From the NCBI GenBank assembly GCA_002862645.1, contig PKDQ01000034.1, positions 1 to 33,192 on the forward strand: DNA of 33,192 nt, given 5' to 3'. The position numbers were made by a program, and so were the translations under genes. Positions 17,828 through 26,803 of this stretch are shown in pieces (the stretch's first letter is position 1; every line of letters starts with the position of its first letter). The stretch is from Flavobacteriaceae bacterium (GTDB lineage: Bacteria; Bacteroidota; Bacteroidia; Flavobacteriales; Flavobacteriaceae). A model generated the notes under the pieces. It was given only the letters and a program-made list of their open reading frames with translations, did not search any database and was not told the DNA's origin.

Positions 17828-18421
17828 TTATAAATCTAAAGAGAGTTGTTTTGGTAATAATGCAAAAGTTTTACGGTGTATGTCAACAGCCCCGTGTGTT
17901 CGAATGCCGTTGCGGTGTTTGGGGGTTGGGTAGCCTTTGTTGGTATCCCAGCCGAAATGCAGATGCTTTTGGTGGTATTCGAGCATGAGGTCATCTCGGG
18001 TGGTTTTTGCCAATATAGAGGCTGCAGCTATGTTGAGGTATTTCCCATCTCCTCCAATGATACAGTGATGGGGGATGTTTTTGTAGGGTTTGAATTTATT
18101 GCCGTCTACGAGAATGGTTTCGGGCTCAAGCGCCATGGCGGTTATGGCAAGCTGCATGGCTTCTATGGAAGCATTAAGTATGTTAATTTCGTCAATTCTT
18201 TGTGGCGACACATGTGCAATGCCATAGGCGAGCGCCACGCTTATGATTTCTTCTCTTAGGTTAAGGCGTTTTTTTGCAGTGAGCTTTTTGGAATCGTTGA
18301 GCAGCGGATGGGTATAAGATGGGGGTAGGATCACGGCTGCGGCAGTTACAGGTCCCGCCAAACAGCCACGACCAGCCTCGTCTGTTCCACATTCTAGCGT
18401 TTGGGTGAGCTGTGTTTGCAT
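17828..18421 (-). CDS. rnhB: Ribonuclease HII
   Basis: Cleaves the RNA strand of RNA-DNA hybrids and single ribonucleotides in DNA. The 197-residue length is typical. The signature CGTDEAGRGCLAGPV carries the first two acidic active-site residues (D14, E15); LVDGNKF supplies the third aspartate and SILAKTTRD the fourth. The ATG at 18421 puts the signature at the usual distance from the N-terminus. It is first in an operon with the large lipoprotein and divergent from the porin gene 31 nt away. Confidence 0.96.
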   Translation of the reverse strand: MQTQLTQTLECGTDEAGRGCLAGPVTAAAVILPPSYTHPLLNDSKKLTAKKRLNLREEIISVALAYGIAHVSPQRIDEINILNASIEAMQLAITAMALEPETILVDGNKFKPYKNIPHHCIIGGDGKYLNIAAASILAKTTRDDLMLEYHQKHLHFGWDTNKGYPTPKHRNGIRTHGAVDIHRKTFALLPKQLSLDL

Positions 18422-18452
18422 CTAGGTACTAAAATACAAAAGAAATGCTTTA

Positions 18453-20462
18453 ATGCGGGGTTCTCTGTTATGGCTGAAATCAATACCTTTACCAAAACAG
18501 TTAAGCGTGCTGCGTATATTTCTTTTTTTATGGTTACCCCTCTGTGTTTTGGCACAAACCGGTCCCCCGCCAACAGCATCTCGTCTGCCCAAAAGCTTCA
18601 ACGACAAAAAAGACCTGCCTCGCCAATTAAACGAAGACAAATTAGATTCTTTGTCAGTTCATTCAAGTGACGATGATATCAGTATTGCCAATTACTTGAT
18701 TATCAGCCAAGCTCGGGATACCGTCCACGTAGACACCACCCTTACCATAGCTAAATATTATAAGTTCAACAGCCAACGTCGGGATAATTTCGCCTATTTG
18801 CCGCTGAACAATTCGGGTCAACCACTAAACCCGTTGTCTTTAGAAGCTTGGCATAAGGAAACCGCACCAGCAGTGGGATTTAAGGCCAAAGAAAGCCAAC
18901 GCTTTCTCCCACACCAATTTGGCTATTATCACCTGCCTACACCACTTTCTGAGATATTCTTTAAAACCACACAATCACAAGGTCAATCTACCGACGCACT
19001 TATCAGTGCTAATATTCACCCTAGGCTTAATTATGCCATTGGCTACCGCGGACACCGCTCTTTAGGAAAATACCAACATCAAATTTCAGGACGTAGTCAG
19101 CTGCGCTTTAGTACACACTATGAAAACCCGAACGGACGCTATCGCTTGCGTTTACAAATCATGAATCAAAAAATTTCACAAGAAGAAAATGGCGGATTGG
19201 ATGAAGTTTCTATTCAAGATTTTGAGTCGGGTGATGATGAATTTTTTGATCGGGAACGTCTTGGGGTGAACTTTGAGAATGCTACTAACAGCTTTGTTGG
19301 GAAACGTTACTTATTGGAACAAGACTATTTGCTACTTCGATCTAATGACTCCCTGCAAGCACCCCGTTTGCGCCTTGGATACCGTATGCAAAGTGATATC
19401 CAAGAAAATCGTTTCAGTCAAGACCAAGCCTATAGCGGATATGGCGATTTAGTCGCTGACCTCACTAAGGCTTATGACCATACGTATTATAGCCTTCGTC
19501 AATTTGATGCCTACACCATACTGACAAGCCCTACTATAGGATGGTTTTCGGGTTATATACGTCATCACAAATACAGCTACAGGGAAGAGGCGCAAGTGGT
19601 GAACCCTTCCATAAATGAAGACGCTTATGCTGTAGGAGGGGAGTGGCGCAAGCAATTTGGCAGCTTAGATTTCCGTGCTTCAGCTGAGCTTGGTATCAGT
19701 GGCGATCGCTTAGGGAACTACGTCTTTGGTGAAATAAAACAACCGTTATTTTCATCTTTTTCCCTAAAGGCTGGTCTGCGTTGGCAGCAAAAACATCCAG
19801 GGTTTGTATTTGAGCAATTCACTAGTAGCTATGCCGACTACCAATGGAAGCATACCCCCGAAATGGAGCAACGCACGGCTATTTTTGCACAGCTATCACA
19901 TCCAGTCTTTGGCAAGCTTTCCGTTACAACCACCAACATTAATAACTACGCCTATTATTTGCAGCCCGATGCTGCTTCCCTTGCTGTAGCACCTATGCAG
20001 TTATCCAGTGGAATCAATCTGTTGCAATTGGATTGGGAAGGCAGTTTAAGCTGGGGTGTATTTCGCTTGGATATGAAGGTGCGTGGGCAGCAGCTAAGCG
20101 ATAATAAGGATGTCATGCCGATGCCTAATGTTATTGGGCGTACCGCTTTGTATTATGAAGATCACTGGTTTGAAAAGGCTTTATTTTTAAATTTGGGCGT
20201 CAGTGCACGTTATTTTTCTTCCTATAAGATGCGCGCTTATCATCCGTTGTTATCTTCGTTTGTGGTGCAACCCTATCAAGAAATGGAAGGTTACCCCATT
20301 GTAAACGCATTCTTTAATATGAAGATTAGACAGACGCGGCTGTTTTTTGTCTTTGAACATGTCAATGAAAACCGAAAAGCCGCAAGCTATTATGCGGCAC
20401 CTGGTTATCCCTATCGAGATATGTTATTTCGTTTTGGATTGGTTTGGAACTTCTTCCAATAG
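18453..20462 (+). CDS. Putative outer-membrane porin (Porin_10-like)
   Basis: A protein of up to 669 residues. A signal peptide (core FLFLWLPLCVLA, cleavage before QTG) and a mature part full of alternating amphipathic strands suggest an outer-membrane beta-barrel. It ends with aromatic residues (GLVWNFFQ), as barrel proteins do. Segments such as NFAYLPLNNSGQPLNPL and RYRLRLQIMNQK fit the Bacteroidota 'putative porin' family (Porin_10). The start is uncertain. ATG 18453 gives an 18-residue extension before a compact signal peptide; GTG 18507 starts exactly at VLRIFLFLWLPL and lies 15 nt after a near-consensus -7 box (TACCTTTA, 18484-18491). The stop is 1 nt from the gltD stop. Confidence 0.8.
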   Translation: MRGSLLWLKSIPLPKQLSVLRIFLFLWLPLCVLAQTGPPPTASRLPKSFNDKKDLPRQLNEDKLDSLSVHSSDDDISIANYLIISQARDTVHVDTTLTIAKYYKFNSQRRDNFAYLPLNNSGQPLNPLSLEAWHKETAPAVGFKAKESQRFLPHQFGYYHLPTPLSEIFFKTTQSQGQSTDALISANIHPRLNYAIGYRGHRSLGKYQHQISGRSQLRFSTHYENPNGRYRLRLQIMNQKISQEENGGLDEVSIQDFESGDDEFFDRERLGVNFENATNSFVGKRYLLEQDYLLLRSNDSLQAPRLRLGYRMQSDIQENRFSQDQAYSGYGDLVADLTKAYDHTYYSLRQFDAYTILTSPTIGWFSGYIRHHKYSYREEAQVVNPSINEDAYAVGGEWRKQFGSLDFRASAELGISGDRLGNYVFGEIKQPLFSSFSLKAGLRWQQKHPGFVFEQFTSSYADYQWKHTPEMEQRTAIFAQLSHPVFGKLSVTTTNINNYAYYLQPDAASLAVAPMQLSSGINLLQLDWEGSLSWGVFRLDMKVRGQQLSDNKDVMPMPNVIGRTALYYEDHWFEKALFLNLGVSARYFSSYKMRAYHPLLSSFVVQPYQEMEGYPIVNAFFNMKIRQTRLFFVFEHVNENRKAASYYAAPGYPYRDMLFRFGLVWNFFQ

Positions 20463-20463
20463 C

Positions 20464-21927
20464 CTAACCGTTTGGCAAATCGCCACCCTCTTTAATCGGA
20501 AGTTTGGATGCGCCCATCAAAAAGGCATCTACATGATGCGCAGCCTCACGCCCCTCAGAAATGGCCCAAACAATAAGTGATTGCCCACGACGCATATCAC
20601 CTGCAGTGAAAATGTGAGGTACATTTGTTTGATATTTTTCATTTCCTTTTACATTGGTGCGTTCACCTTGTTCAAGACCCAAACGCTCAGCGAGTGTTGG
20701 TTCTGGGCCAGTAAATCCAAGTGCTAATAATGCGAGCTCACATGGCCATTCTTTTTCAGAATTAGCCTCTTCGATAAGCTTTGGTCTTCCTCCATATTCA
20801 GGTTTTTCCCAACGCACATTCACCGTTTTAAGCCCTTTCAAATGTCCCTTATCATCAGCAACAAACTCTTTGGTCATGATGCTCCACTCACGATGGATAC
20901 CCTCTTCGTGTGAAGAGGTGGTTTTTAGTTTAAAGGGCCAAAATGGCCAAGGATGATCTTCAGTACGTGTCTCCGCAGGCTTGGGCATAATCTCAAAGTT
21001 GGTTACGCTATTTGCACCCTGTCGGTTTGAAGTTCCAATACAGTCAGATCCTGTGTCACCACCCCCAATTACAACTACGTTTTTACCACCAGCGTGTAAA
21101 GCTCCGTCTACTTCGGTTAGGCCGTCTACCCAACGATTGCTCTTAGGCAAGAAGTCCATGGCTTGTATCACACCAGGAAGATCAGCTCCAGGGATGGGTA
21201 ATCTTCTGCGGATGGTTGCACCACCACATAGTACTACGGCATCAAAGGTTTCTAGTGCTGAAACGGGCATGTTTTTGCCAACTTCAACGCCCATTTTGAA
21301 TTGTATGCCTTCTTCTTCTAAAATAGCCAAACGTCTGTCAATGACATTTTTTTCCATCTTAAAATCCGGTATACCATAACGGAGTAATCCGCCTACCTTT
21401 TCATCGCGCTCAAATACAGTTACTATATGCCCTGCACGGTTGAGTTGTTGCGCAGCAGCAAGCCCTGCAGGACCAGAGCCAATGACGGCAACGGTTTTTC
21501 CAGTACGGCTTTCTGGTGGAACAGCCTTGATCCATCCTTCTTTAAAACCACGCTCAACAATATATTTTTCAATCATCTCAATGGAGACAGGCGGGTTGAT
21601 GATGCCCAACACACAAGCTGCCTCGCAAGGAGCAGGGCAGAGTCTCCCCGTAAACTCTGGGAAGTTGTTGGTAGTGTGTAAAATACGAAGGGCTTTTTCC
21701 CATTCGTTGCGATACACGGCGTCATTAAAATCAGGAATCATATTCCCCAACGGACAACCACTGTGACAAAACGGAACACCACAGTCCATGCAGCGTGCTC
21801 CTTGTTCTTGTAGTGTTTCTTCACTAGGAGTTACCGTAAACTCTTTGTAATTCTTAACGCGGTCTTGAACAGCTACATTCTGTTCGTTTACGCGCTCGTG
21901 CTCCATAAATCCTCTTAACTTTCCCAT
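20464..21927 (-). CDS. gltD: Glutamate synthase small subunit
   Basis: The beta subunit of NADPH-dependent GOGAT, passing electrons from NADPH through FAD and Fe-S clusters to the large subunit. Its 487 residues include N-terminal cysteine clusters (C46, C49, C54, C58; C97, C101, C105) for two 4Fe-4S centres, the FAD-binding GSGPAGLAAA (150-159), and the NAD(P)H-binding IGGGDTGSD. It follows gltB after 2 nt, so the two subunits are co-translated. The stop is 1 nt from the convergent porin stop. Confidence 0.97.
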   Translation of the reverse strand: MGKLRGFMEHERVNEQNVAVQDRVKNYKEFTVTPSEETLQEQGARCMDCGVPFCHSGCPLGNMIPDFNDAVYRNEWEKALRILHTTNNFPEFTGRLCPAPCEAACVLGIINPPVSIEMIEKYIVERGFKEGWIKAVPPESRTGKTVAVIGSGPAGLAAAQQLNRAGHIVTVFERDEKVGGLLRYGIPDFKMEKNVIDRRLAILEEEGIQFKMGVEVGKNMPVSALETFDAVVLCGGATIRRRLPIPGADLPGVIQAMDFLPKSNRWVDGLTEVDGALHAGGKNVVVIGGGDTGSDCIGTSNRQGANSVTNFEIMPKPAETRTEDHPWPFWPFKLKTTSSHEEGIHREWSIMTKEFVADDKGHLKGLKTVNVRWEKPEYGGRPKLIEEANSEKEWPCELALLALGFTGPEPTLAERLGLEQGERTNVKGNEKYQTNVPHIFTAGDMRRGQSLIVWAISEGREAAHHVDAFLMGASKLPIKEGGDLPNG

Positions 21928-21929
21928 AA

Positions 21930-24900
21930 TTATGCTTTTTGTTCTTGCGCCATGCGTTCAAGAGCTGCTTTATAATCGGTAGGCATTACCTTAATAAAGT
22001 GCTTCTGTGTTGTTTTCCAATTTTTCAATAAGTCAGTCCCTAGTGGGCTTCCCGTATACTTGACGTGATTTTGAATTAAGCTTTGGACGTGGTCGATATC
22101 TGTATCGGTCAAGTCTTCTAATCCAATCATTTCCATGTTAAAGTTGCGGTCATCAAAAATGCCGTCTTCAGCATAAATATAAGCGATTCCACCACTCATA
22201 CCTGCAGCAAAGTTACGTCCTATCTTTCCTAAGATAACAGCTTCACCACCTGTCATGTATTCGCAACCGTGGTCGCCTATGCCTTCAACTACAGCCGTAG
22301 ATCCTGAATTTCTTACACAGAAACGCTCTCCAGCAATTCCGTTGATGTACGCCTCACCAGCTGTAGCTCCATAAAGCGCTACGTTTCCAATAATGATATT
22401 TTCTTCTGGCTTAAAGGTGGCAGTTTCAGGTACTTTGGCTACCAGCCTTGCGCCAGACAATCCTTTGCCAAAATAGTCATTGGCATTTCCAGTCACTTCC
22501 ATATGAAGTCCTTTGGTTGCAAAACAACCAAAGCTCTGACCCGCAGCACCAGTAAATAATAGGTTTAGTGTGTCTGCTGGAAGTCCATCGCGTCCGTGTG
22601 CTTTTGAAATTTCATTACTCAATAGGGCACCTACACTACGATCTGTATTCTTAATGGCAAACGATAGGGTTTGTGCTTCTTTTTCGATTATGGCTTTCTG
22701 CGCCTTTGAAACAATATCCACGTCAAGTACATTGTCAAGGCCGTGATCTTGTTTGCTTACGTTGCGAACGGGCACGTTATCGCCAACTTCAGGCTTATAT
22801 AAAATAGCTGATAAATCAATCCCTTGCGCTTTGTAATGGTCAATGGCCGTATTCATGTTGAGCTTTTGGCTTTGCCCAACCATTTCATCAATAGATCTGA
22901 ACCCTAGTTCTGCCATGATAGCGCGCAACTCTTCTGCAACATAGTGCATAAAGTTAATGACATGCTCTGGCTTTCCTTTAAAGTTTTTACGAAGTTCAGG
23001 ATCTTGTGTAGCGATACCTACGGGACAGGTGTTGAGGTGACATGCACGCATCATAATACATCCAGAAGCTACTAGTGGAGCTGTGGAGAATCCAAATTCT
23101 TCAGCGCCTAGCAAACAAGCCACGGCTACGTCTCGTCCTGTTTTCATTTGACCGTCACACTCCATCACGATACGACCACGAAGGTCGTTCATCACTAAGG
23201 TTTGCTGTGCTTCAGCAATTCCCAACTCCCATGGCAATCCAGCATGTTTGAGCGATGTGAGTGGCGATGCACCCGTTCCGCCGTCAAATCCAGAAATCAA
23301 TACCACATCTGCTTTTGCTTTCGCAACACCAGCCGCAATGGTACCAACGCCTACTTCAGAAACCAGCTTGACATTGATGCGGGCTTCTCTGTTTGCGTTT
23401 TTAAGGTCGTAAATCAATTGCGCTAAATCCTCAATAGAATATATATCGTGGTGAGGTGGTGGAGAAATCAAACCAACATAGGGTGTTGAATTTCGTACTG
23501 ATGCAATGTAGGGGTTTACTTTTGGCCCAGGCAGCTGTCCGCCTTCTCCAGGCTTGGCACCTTGCGCCATTTTAATTTGAATTTCTCGCGCATTAGTCAA
23601 GTAATGCGAAGAGACGCCAAATCGCCCAGAGGCAACTTGTTTAATGGCAGAATTACGCCATTCCCCGTCTTCATCACGTGTAAAGCGTCTTGGATCTTCA
23701 CCGCCTTCTCCCGAATTGCTTTTTCCGCCAATGCGGTTCATGGCCTTGGCCAAGTTTTCGTGTGCTTCTTCACTTATAGACCCCAAAGACATGGCGCCTG
23801 TTTTAAAGCGCTTCACGATATTGGTCCAGGGTTCTACTTCCTCAATTGGGATAGGATCTAAATCGGTAAATTCAAACATACCTCGCAACGTCATCAATTG
23901 CTTGGTTTGGTCGTTAACAAGTTTGGAATATTCCTCAAAAGTGTCATAGCTTCCTTTACTTGTGGCTAGTTGTAGTTTGGCAATACTGGCGGGATTCAGC
24001 ATATGAGCTTCCCCATTACGTCGCCAGCGATAACTACCACCAATTTCTAGGTCAATACCTTCGCCTGCCGTCTTTTCGCCAAAGGCAAACTCATGACGTT
24101 TTGCAATTTCTTGCTCTACTTCTTTTAGTCCAATTCCCTCAATGCGTGTAGCCGTATTGCAGAAATAAGTATCGACAAACTTTTTACTCAGGCCTAGGGC
24201 TTCAAAAATTTGTGCCCCTCTATACGAGTGAAGGGTTGAAATACCAATTTTATTCATGATTTTGACAAGACCTTTTGCAATGGCTTTGTTAAAATTGGCA
24301 ATGGCATTTTCAGCAGAAAGCCCTTTGATAGCTCCTTTTTCAACTTGGTAGTCAATTATTTCATTAACCATATATGGATTGATGGCACTAGCGCCATATC
24401 CAAACAAGGAGGCAAAATGATGTGGTTCACGTGGCTCGGCAGATTCGATGATGATCCCAAACTTAGATCGCAAGCTGTGTTTCATCATGCCGTGGTGCAC
24501 AAATGCGCATGCGAGTAGCATGGGCATGGGCGCCATATCTTTGTTAATTCCACGATCAGAGAGTATGATGATGTTTGCATCATCCTCAACTTCTTTTTTA
24601 ACTTGTTTTAATACGTCTTCGAGTGCGCGTTCAAGCCCGTTGTTGCCTTCATTGGCCTTGTACAATGCATTGACAGATTTAGACTTAAAGTCATCATGCT
24701 CAATAAACTTAATTTTGTCAAGGTCTTCGTTAGAGATGATGGGATTTTGAATGTTCAGTTTTTTCGCGTGAGCAGGGATGACATCAAAAATATTAGCATC
24801 ACTTCCTACAGACATGGAGGTGTCTGTTACAATTTCTTCACGAATTCCATCAAGTGGTGGGTTAGTTACCTGAGCAAAAAGCTGTTTGAAGTAGTTGTAT

Positions 24901-26429
24901 AGTAATTGTGGCTTATGCGATAACACAGCAAGTGGTGTATCTGTTCCCATTGAGCCTATGGCCTCTTTCCCCAAGGTACTCATGGGCGTAATTAGGGTTT
25001 TGATATCTTCCTCGGTATACCCAAAGGCTTGCAGTCTTTTGATAAAAGGCTCAGCTTCAACTGGCGTTTTATTTCCTGTGTAAGGAATCTCTTTAAGTGG
25101 AAGTAAGTTTTCTTTTAGCCAATCTCCGTAGGGGTGTTTGGCAGAAATTTTTTCTTTCACCTCGCGGTCTTCAATAATGCGTCCTTCTTCCATGTCTACT
25201 AAAAACATTCTTCCAGGCTCTAAACGGCCGTGAAGGGAAACATTGGCAGGGTCAATATCAATTACCCCTGTTTCAGAAGACATAACTACATAACCGTCTT
25301 TGGTTACTGTGTATCTTGATGGGCGCAATCCGTTCCGGTCTAGTAAGGCACCAATGAATTTTCCATCCGTAAATGGAACACTTGCGGGTCCGTCCCACGG
25401 CTCCATAATGCAAGCATTATAGGCGTAGAAATCTTTTTTGGCAGGATCCATAGATTGGTGCTTTTCCCATGCTTCGGGAACGAGCATCATCATCACTTCT
25501 GGAAGTGAGCGACCAGAATGTAATAACAACTCAACCACCATATCCATAGAGGAAGAATCAGACTTTCCAGGCAGTACAATAGGGGTAATGTGCGCCATAT
25601 CGACTCCAAAAAATTCGTTTGCAAAGAGTTCTTCACGCGCCTTCATTCGGATAACATTGCCTCGGTAAGTGTTGATTTCGCCGTTGTGGCACATATAGCG
25701 GAATGGCTGTGCTAAATCCCAAGTAGGGAAGGTGTTTGTAGAAAAACGCTGGTGCACAAGTGCCAGACGTGTTACCACACGTGGATCTTTAAGGTCTAGG
25801 TAAAAGCCCTCTATGTCTTCGGGCATTAGCAACCCTTTGTAAATAACCGTTCTCGTTGAGAAGCTAGGAAGATAAAAGTAAGAGCTTTGCGACATCTTGC
25901 TTCCGAAAATGCGGTGTTCTGCACGCTTTCTTGCGATAAAAGCTTTGGTGTTGAGTTGGTCTTCAGTAAGTTTTCCTGTAGCATCTTCAACAAAAACTTG
26001 TTTGATGTTTGGCAAGGTTTGTGCTGCAATACGCCCCACAACATCATAATTTGTAGGTACATCACGCCACCCGATAACAGCTAGATTTTGACGCGCCAAT
26101 TCTTCTTCAAATACCTCAATGCAGTGGGTGCGTTGGTTCATTTTTTGGGGAAGGAAAACCATACCAAGCGCATATTTTTTTGATTCAGGGATTTCAAAAG
26201 CCAATACATTGCTTAAAAAATCGTGAGGTATGTCTATAAGTATACCAGCACCATCACCCGTTTTGCCATCTGCACTTACAGCGCCACGGTGTTCGAGCTT
26301 TACCAAAATATCAAGCGCTTTGTGTATGATATCGTTGGTTCTTTCGCCCTTAAGACTGCAAATAAAACCAGCACCACAATTGTCGTGCTCGTTTTCTGGA
26401 TGGTATAAACCTTGTGGGATGGGTAACAT
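21930..26429 (-). CDS. gltB: Glutamate synthase large subunit
   Basis: The alpha subunit of GOGAT (1499 residues, normal length), making two glutamates from glutamine and 2-oxoglutarate in ammonium assimilation. The N-terminal class II glutaminase domain has its nucleophile in NCGAGF; the family removes a short propeptide, so cleavage before C18 is expected. The central and FMN-binding synthase domains follow, with the 3Fe-4S motif C1124-x5-C1130-x4-C1135. The C-terminal GXGXG beta-helix contains repeated glycine turns. It leads the gltB-gltD operon; upstream is a long regulatory intergenic region shared with nhaD. Confidence 0.97.
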   Translation of the reverse strand: MLPIPQGLYHPENEHDNCGAGFICSLKGERTNDIIHKALDILVKLEHRGAVSADGKTGDGAGILIDIPHDFLSNVLAFEIPESKKYALGMVFLPQKMNQRTHCIEVFEEELARQNLAVIGWRDVPTNYDVVGRIAAQTLPNIKQVFVEDATGKLTEDQLNTKAFIARKRAEHRIFGSKMSQSSYFYLPSFSTRTVIYKGLLMPEDIEGFYLDLKDPRVVTRLALVHQRFSTNTFPTWDLAQPFRYMCHNGEINTYRGNVIRMKAREELFANEFFGVDMAHITPIVLPGKSDSSSMDMVVELLLHSGRSLPEVMMMLVPEAWEKHQSMDPAKKDFYAYNACIMEPWDGPASVPFTDGKFIGALLDRNGLRPSRYTVTKDGYVVMSSETGVIDIDPANVSLHGRLEPGRMFLVDMEEGRIIEDREVKEKISAKHPYGDWLKENLLPLKEIPYTGNKTPVEAEPFIKRLQAFGYTEEDIKTLITPMSTLGKEAIGSMGTDTPLAVLSHKPQLLYNYFKQLFAQVTNPPLDGIREEIVTDTSMSVGSDANIFDVIPAHAKKLNIQNPIISNEDLDKIKFIEHDDFKSKSVNALYKANEGNNGLERALEDVLKQVKKEVEDDANIIILSDRGINKDMAPMPMLLACAFVHHGMMKHSLRSKFGIIIESAEPREPHHFASLFGYGASAINPYMVNEIIDYQVEKGAIKGLSAENAIANFNKAIAKGLVKIMNKIGISTLHSYRGAQIFEALGLSKKFVDTYFCNTATRIEGIGLKEVEQEIAKRHEFAFGEKTAGEGIDLEIGGSYRWRRNGEAHMLNPASIAKLQLATSKGSYDTFEEYSKLVNDQTKQLMTLRGMFEFTDLDPIPIEEVEPWTNIVKRFKTGAMSLGSISEEAHENLAKAMNRIGGKSNSGEGGEDPRRFTRDEDGEWRNSAIKQVASGRFGVSSHYLTNAREIQIKMAQGAKPGEGGQLPGPKVNPYIASVRNSTPYVGLISPPPHHDIYSIEDLAQLIYDLKNANREARINVKLVSEVGVGTIAAGVAKAKADVVLISGFDGGTGASPLTSLKHAGLPWELGIAEAQQTLVMNDLRGRIVMECDGQMKTGRDVAVACLLGAEEFGFSTAPLVASGCIMMRACHLNTCPVGIATQDPELRKNFKGKPEHVINFMHYVAEELRAIMAELGFRSIDEMVGQSQKLNMNTAIDHYKAQGIDLSAILYKPEVGDNVPVRNVSKQDHGLDNVLDVDIVSKAQKAIIEKEAQTLSFAIKNTDRSVGALLSNEISKAHGRDGLPADTLNLLFTGAAGQSFGCFATKGLHMEVTGNANDYFGKGLSGARLVAKVPETATFKPEENIIIGNVALYGATAGEAYINGIAGERFCVRNSGSTAVVEGIGDHGCEYMTGGEAVILGKIGRNFAAGMSGGIAYIYAEDGIFDDRNFNMEMIGLEDLTDTDIDHVQSLIQNHVKYTGSPLGTDLLKNWKTTQKHFIKVMPTDYKAALERMAQEQKA

Positions 26430-26443
26430 AAATCAAATTTTAC

Positions 26444-26451
26444 CAAATATA
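26444..26451 (-). promoter_or_regulatory. Proximal -7 promoter box of gltB
   Basis: TATATTTG on the minus strand, ending 14 nt before the gltB ATG at 26429: exact -7 consensus and a short leader, as at other genes here. No -33 TTG at consensus spacing, which might mean activator dependence. Confidence 0.55.
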
Positions 26452-26531
26452 ACGGCTAAGTATAGTTTTTGTAAAAGACATGGTGGTCTAATGACAGCTC
26501 AATACTACTTTCACAAAATTTAACATAAAAA

Positions 26532-26545
26532 TTGTGAAATCACAA
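26532..26545. promoter_or_regulatory. Candidate operator TTGTGA-N2-TCACAA
   Basis: A perfect 14-bp palindrome, TTGTGAAATCACAA, with an extra half site TCACAA at 26511-26516. The size and half-site sequence resemble Crp/Fnr-superfamily sites. It lies about 80 bp upstream of the proximal gltB -7 box, suitable for activation. No cognate regulator is encoded in the window. Confidence 0.4.
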
Positions 26546-26672
26546 AAATAGACAGCGTAAAATTAGTATTAATGGAATATAAAATACAGTTTGAAACTAC
26601 CCCCTATTTTTATAGGGTTATATTTACAATAACTCATTATTTTAGTGTATATACCTCATTATTATGGAGGTG

Positions 26673-26680
26673 CAAATATA
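26673..26680 (-). promoter_or_regulatory. Possible distal -7 promoter box of gltB
   Basis: A second exact TATATTTG on the minus strand. A transcript from here would have a leader of about 240 nt beginning with a small ACCTC/GAGGT hairpin. It lacks a recognisable -33 TTG and may be a chance match in AT-rich sequence. Confidence 0.3.
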
Positions 26681-26767
26681 TAAAATTATCATTTTTAGTA
26701 ATATTTATTCATTTTCGCTAATGTAAATTACGCTTTTTATTGTTTTTTTTTTGGCCATTTACATTGC

Positions 26768-26775
26768 TATATTTG
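26768..26775 (+). promoter_or_regulatory. -7 promoter box of nhaD-folC
   Basis: TATATTTG, an exact -7 box, 28 nt before the nhaD ATG. Candidate TTG elements lie 14 and 25 nt upstream, outside the usual 17-23 nt. The flanking AATGTAAAT/ATTTACATT inverted repeat overlaps this promoter. Confidence 0.55.
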
Positions 26776-26803
26776 TTTTTGACTTAATACCAAACAAACC
26801 TTT

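Larger units (their letters stand above)
26430..26803. other. Divergent regulatory intergenic region between gltB and nhaD
   Basis: 374 nt with no credible gene, very AT-rich. It contains two minus-strand -7 boxes for gltB (26451-26444 and 26680-26673), one plus-strand -7 box for nhaD (26768-26775), and a Crp/Fnr-like dyad at 26532-26545. A hairpin-forming CCCTAT/ATAGGG lies at 26602-26617. There are inverted repeats ACCTC/GAGGT (26653-26671) and AATGTAAAT/ATTTACATT (26720-26765). Elements of interest are listed separately. Confidence 0.7.

Noticed and set aside
17876-18259. 127-codon plus-strand frame over rnhB
   Set aside because: rnhB on the minus strand has all catalytic motifs; the opposite frame has none.
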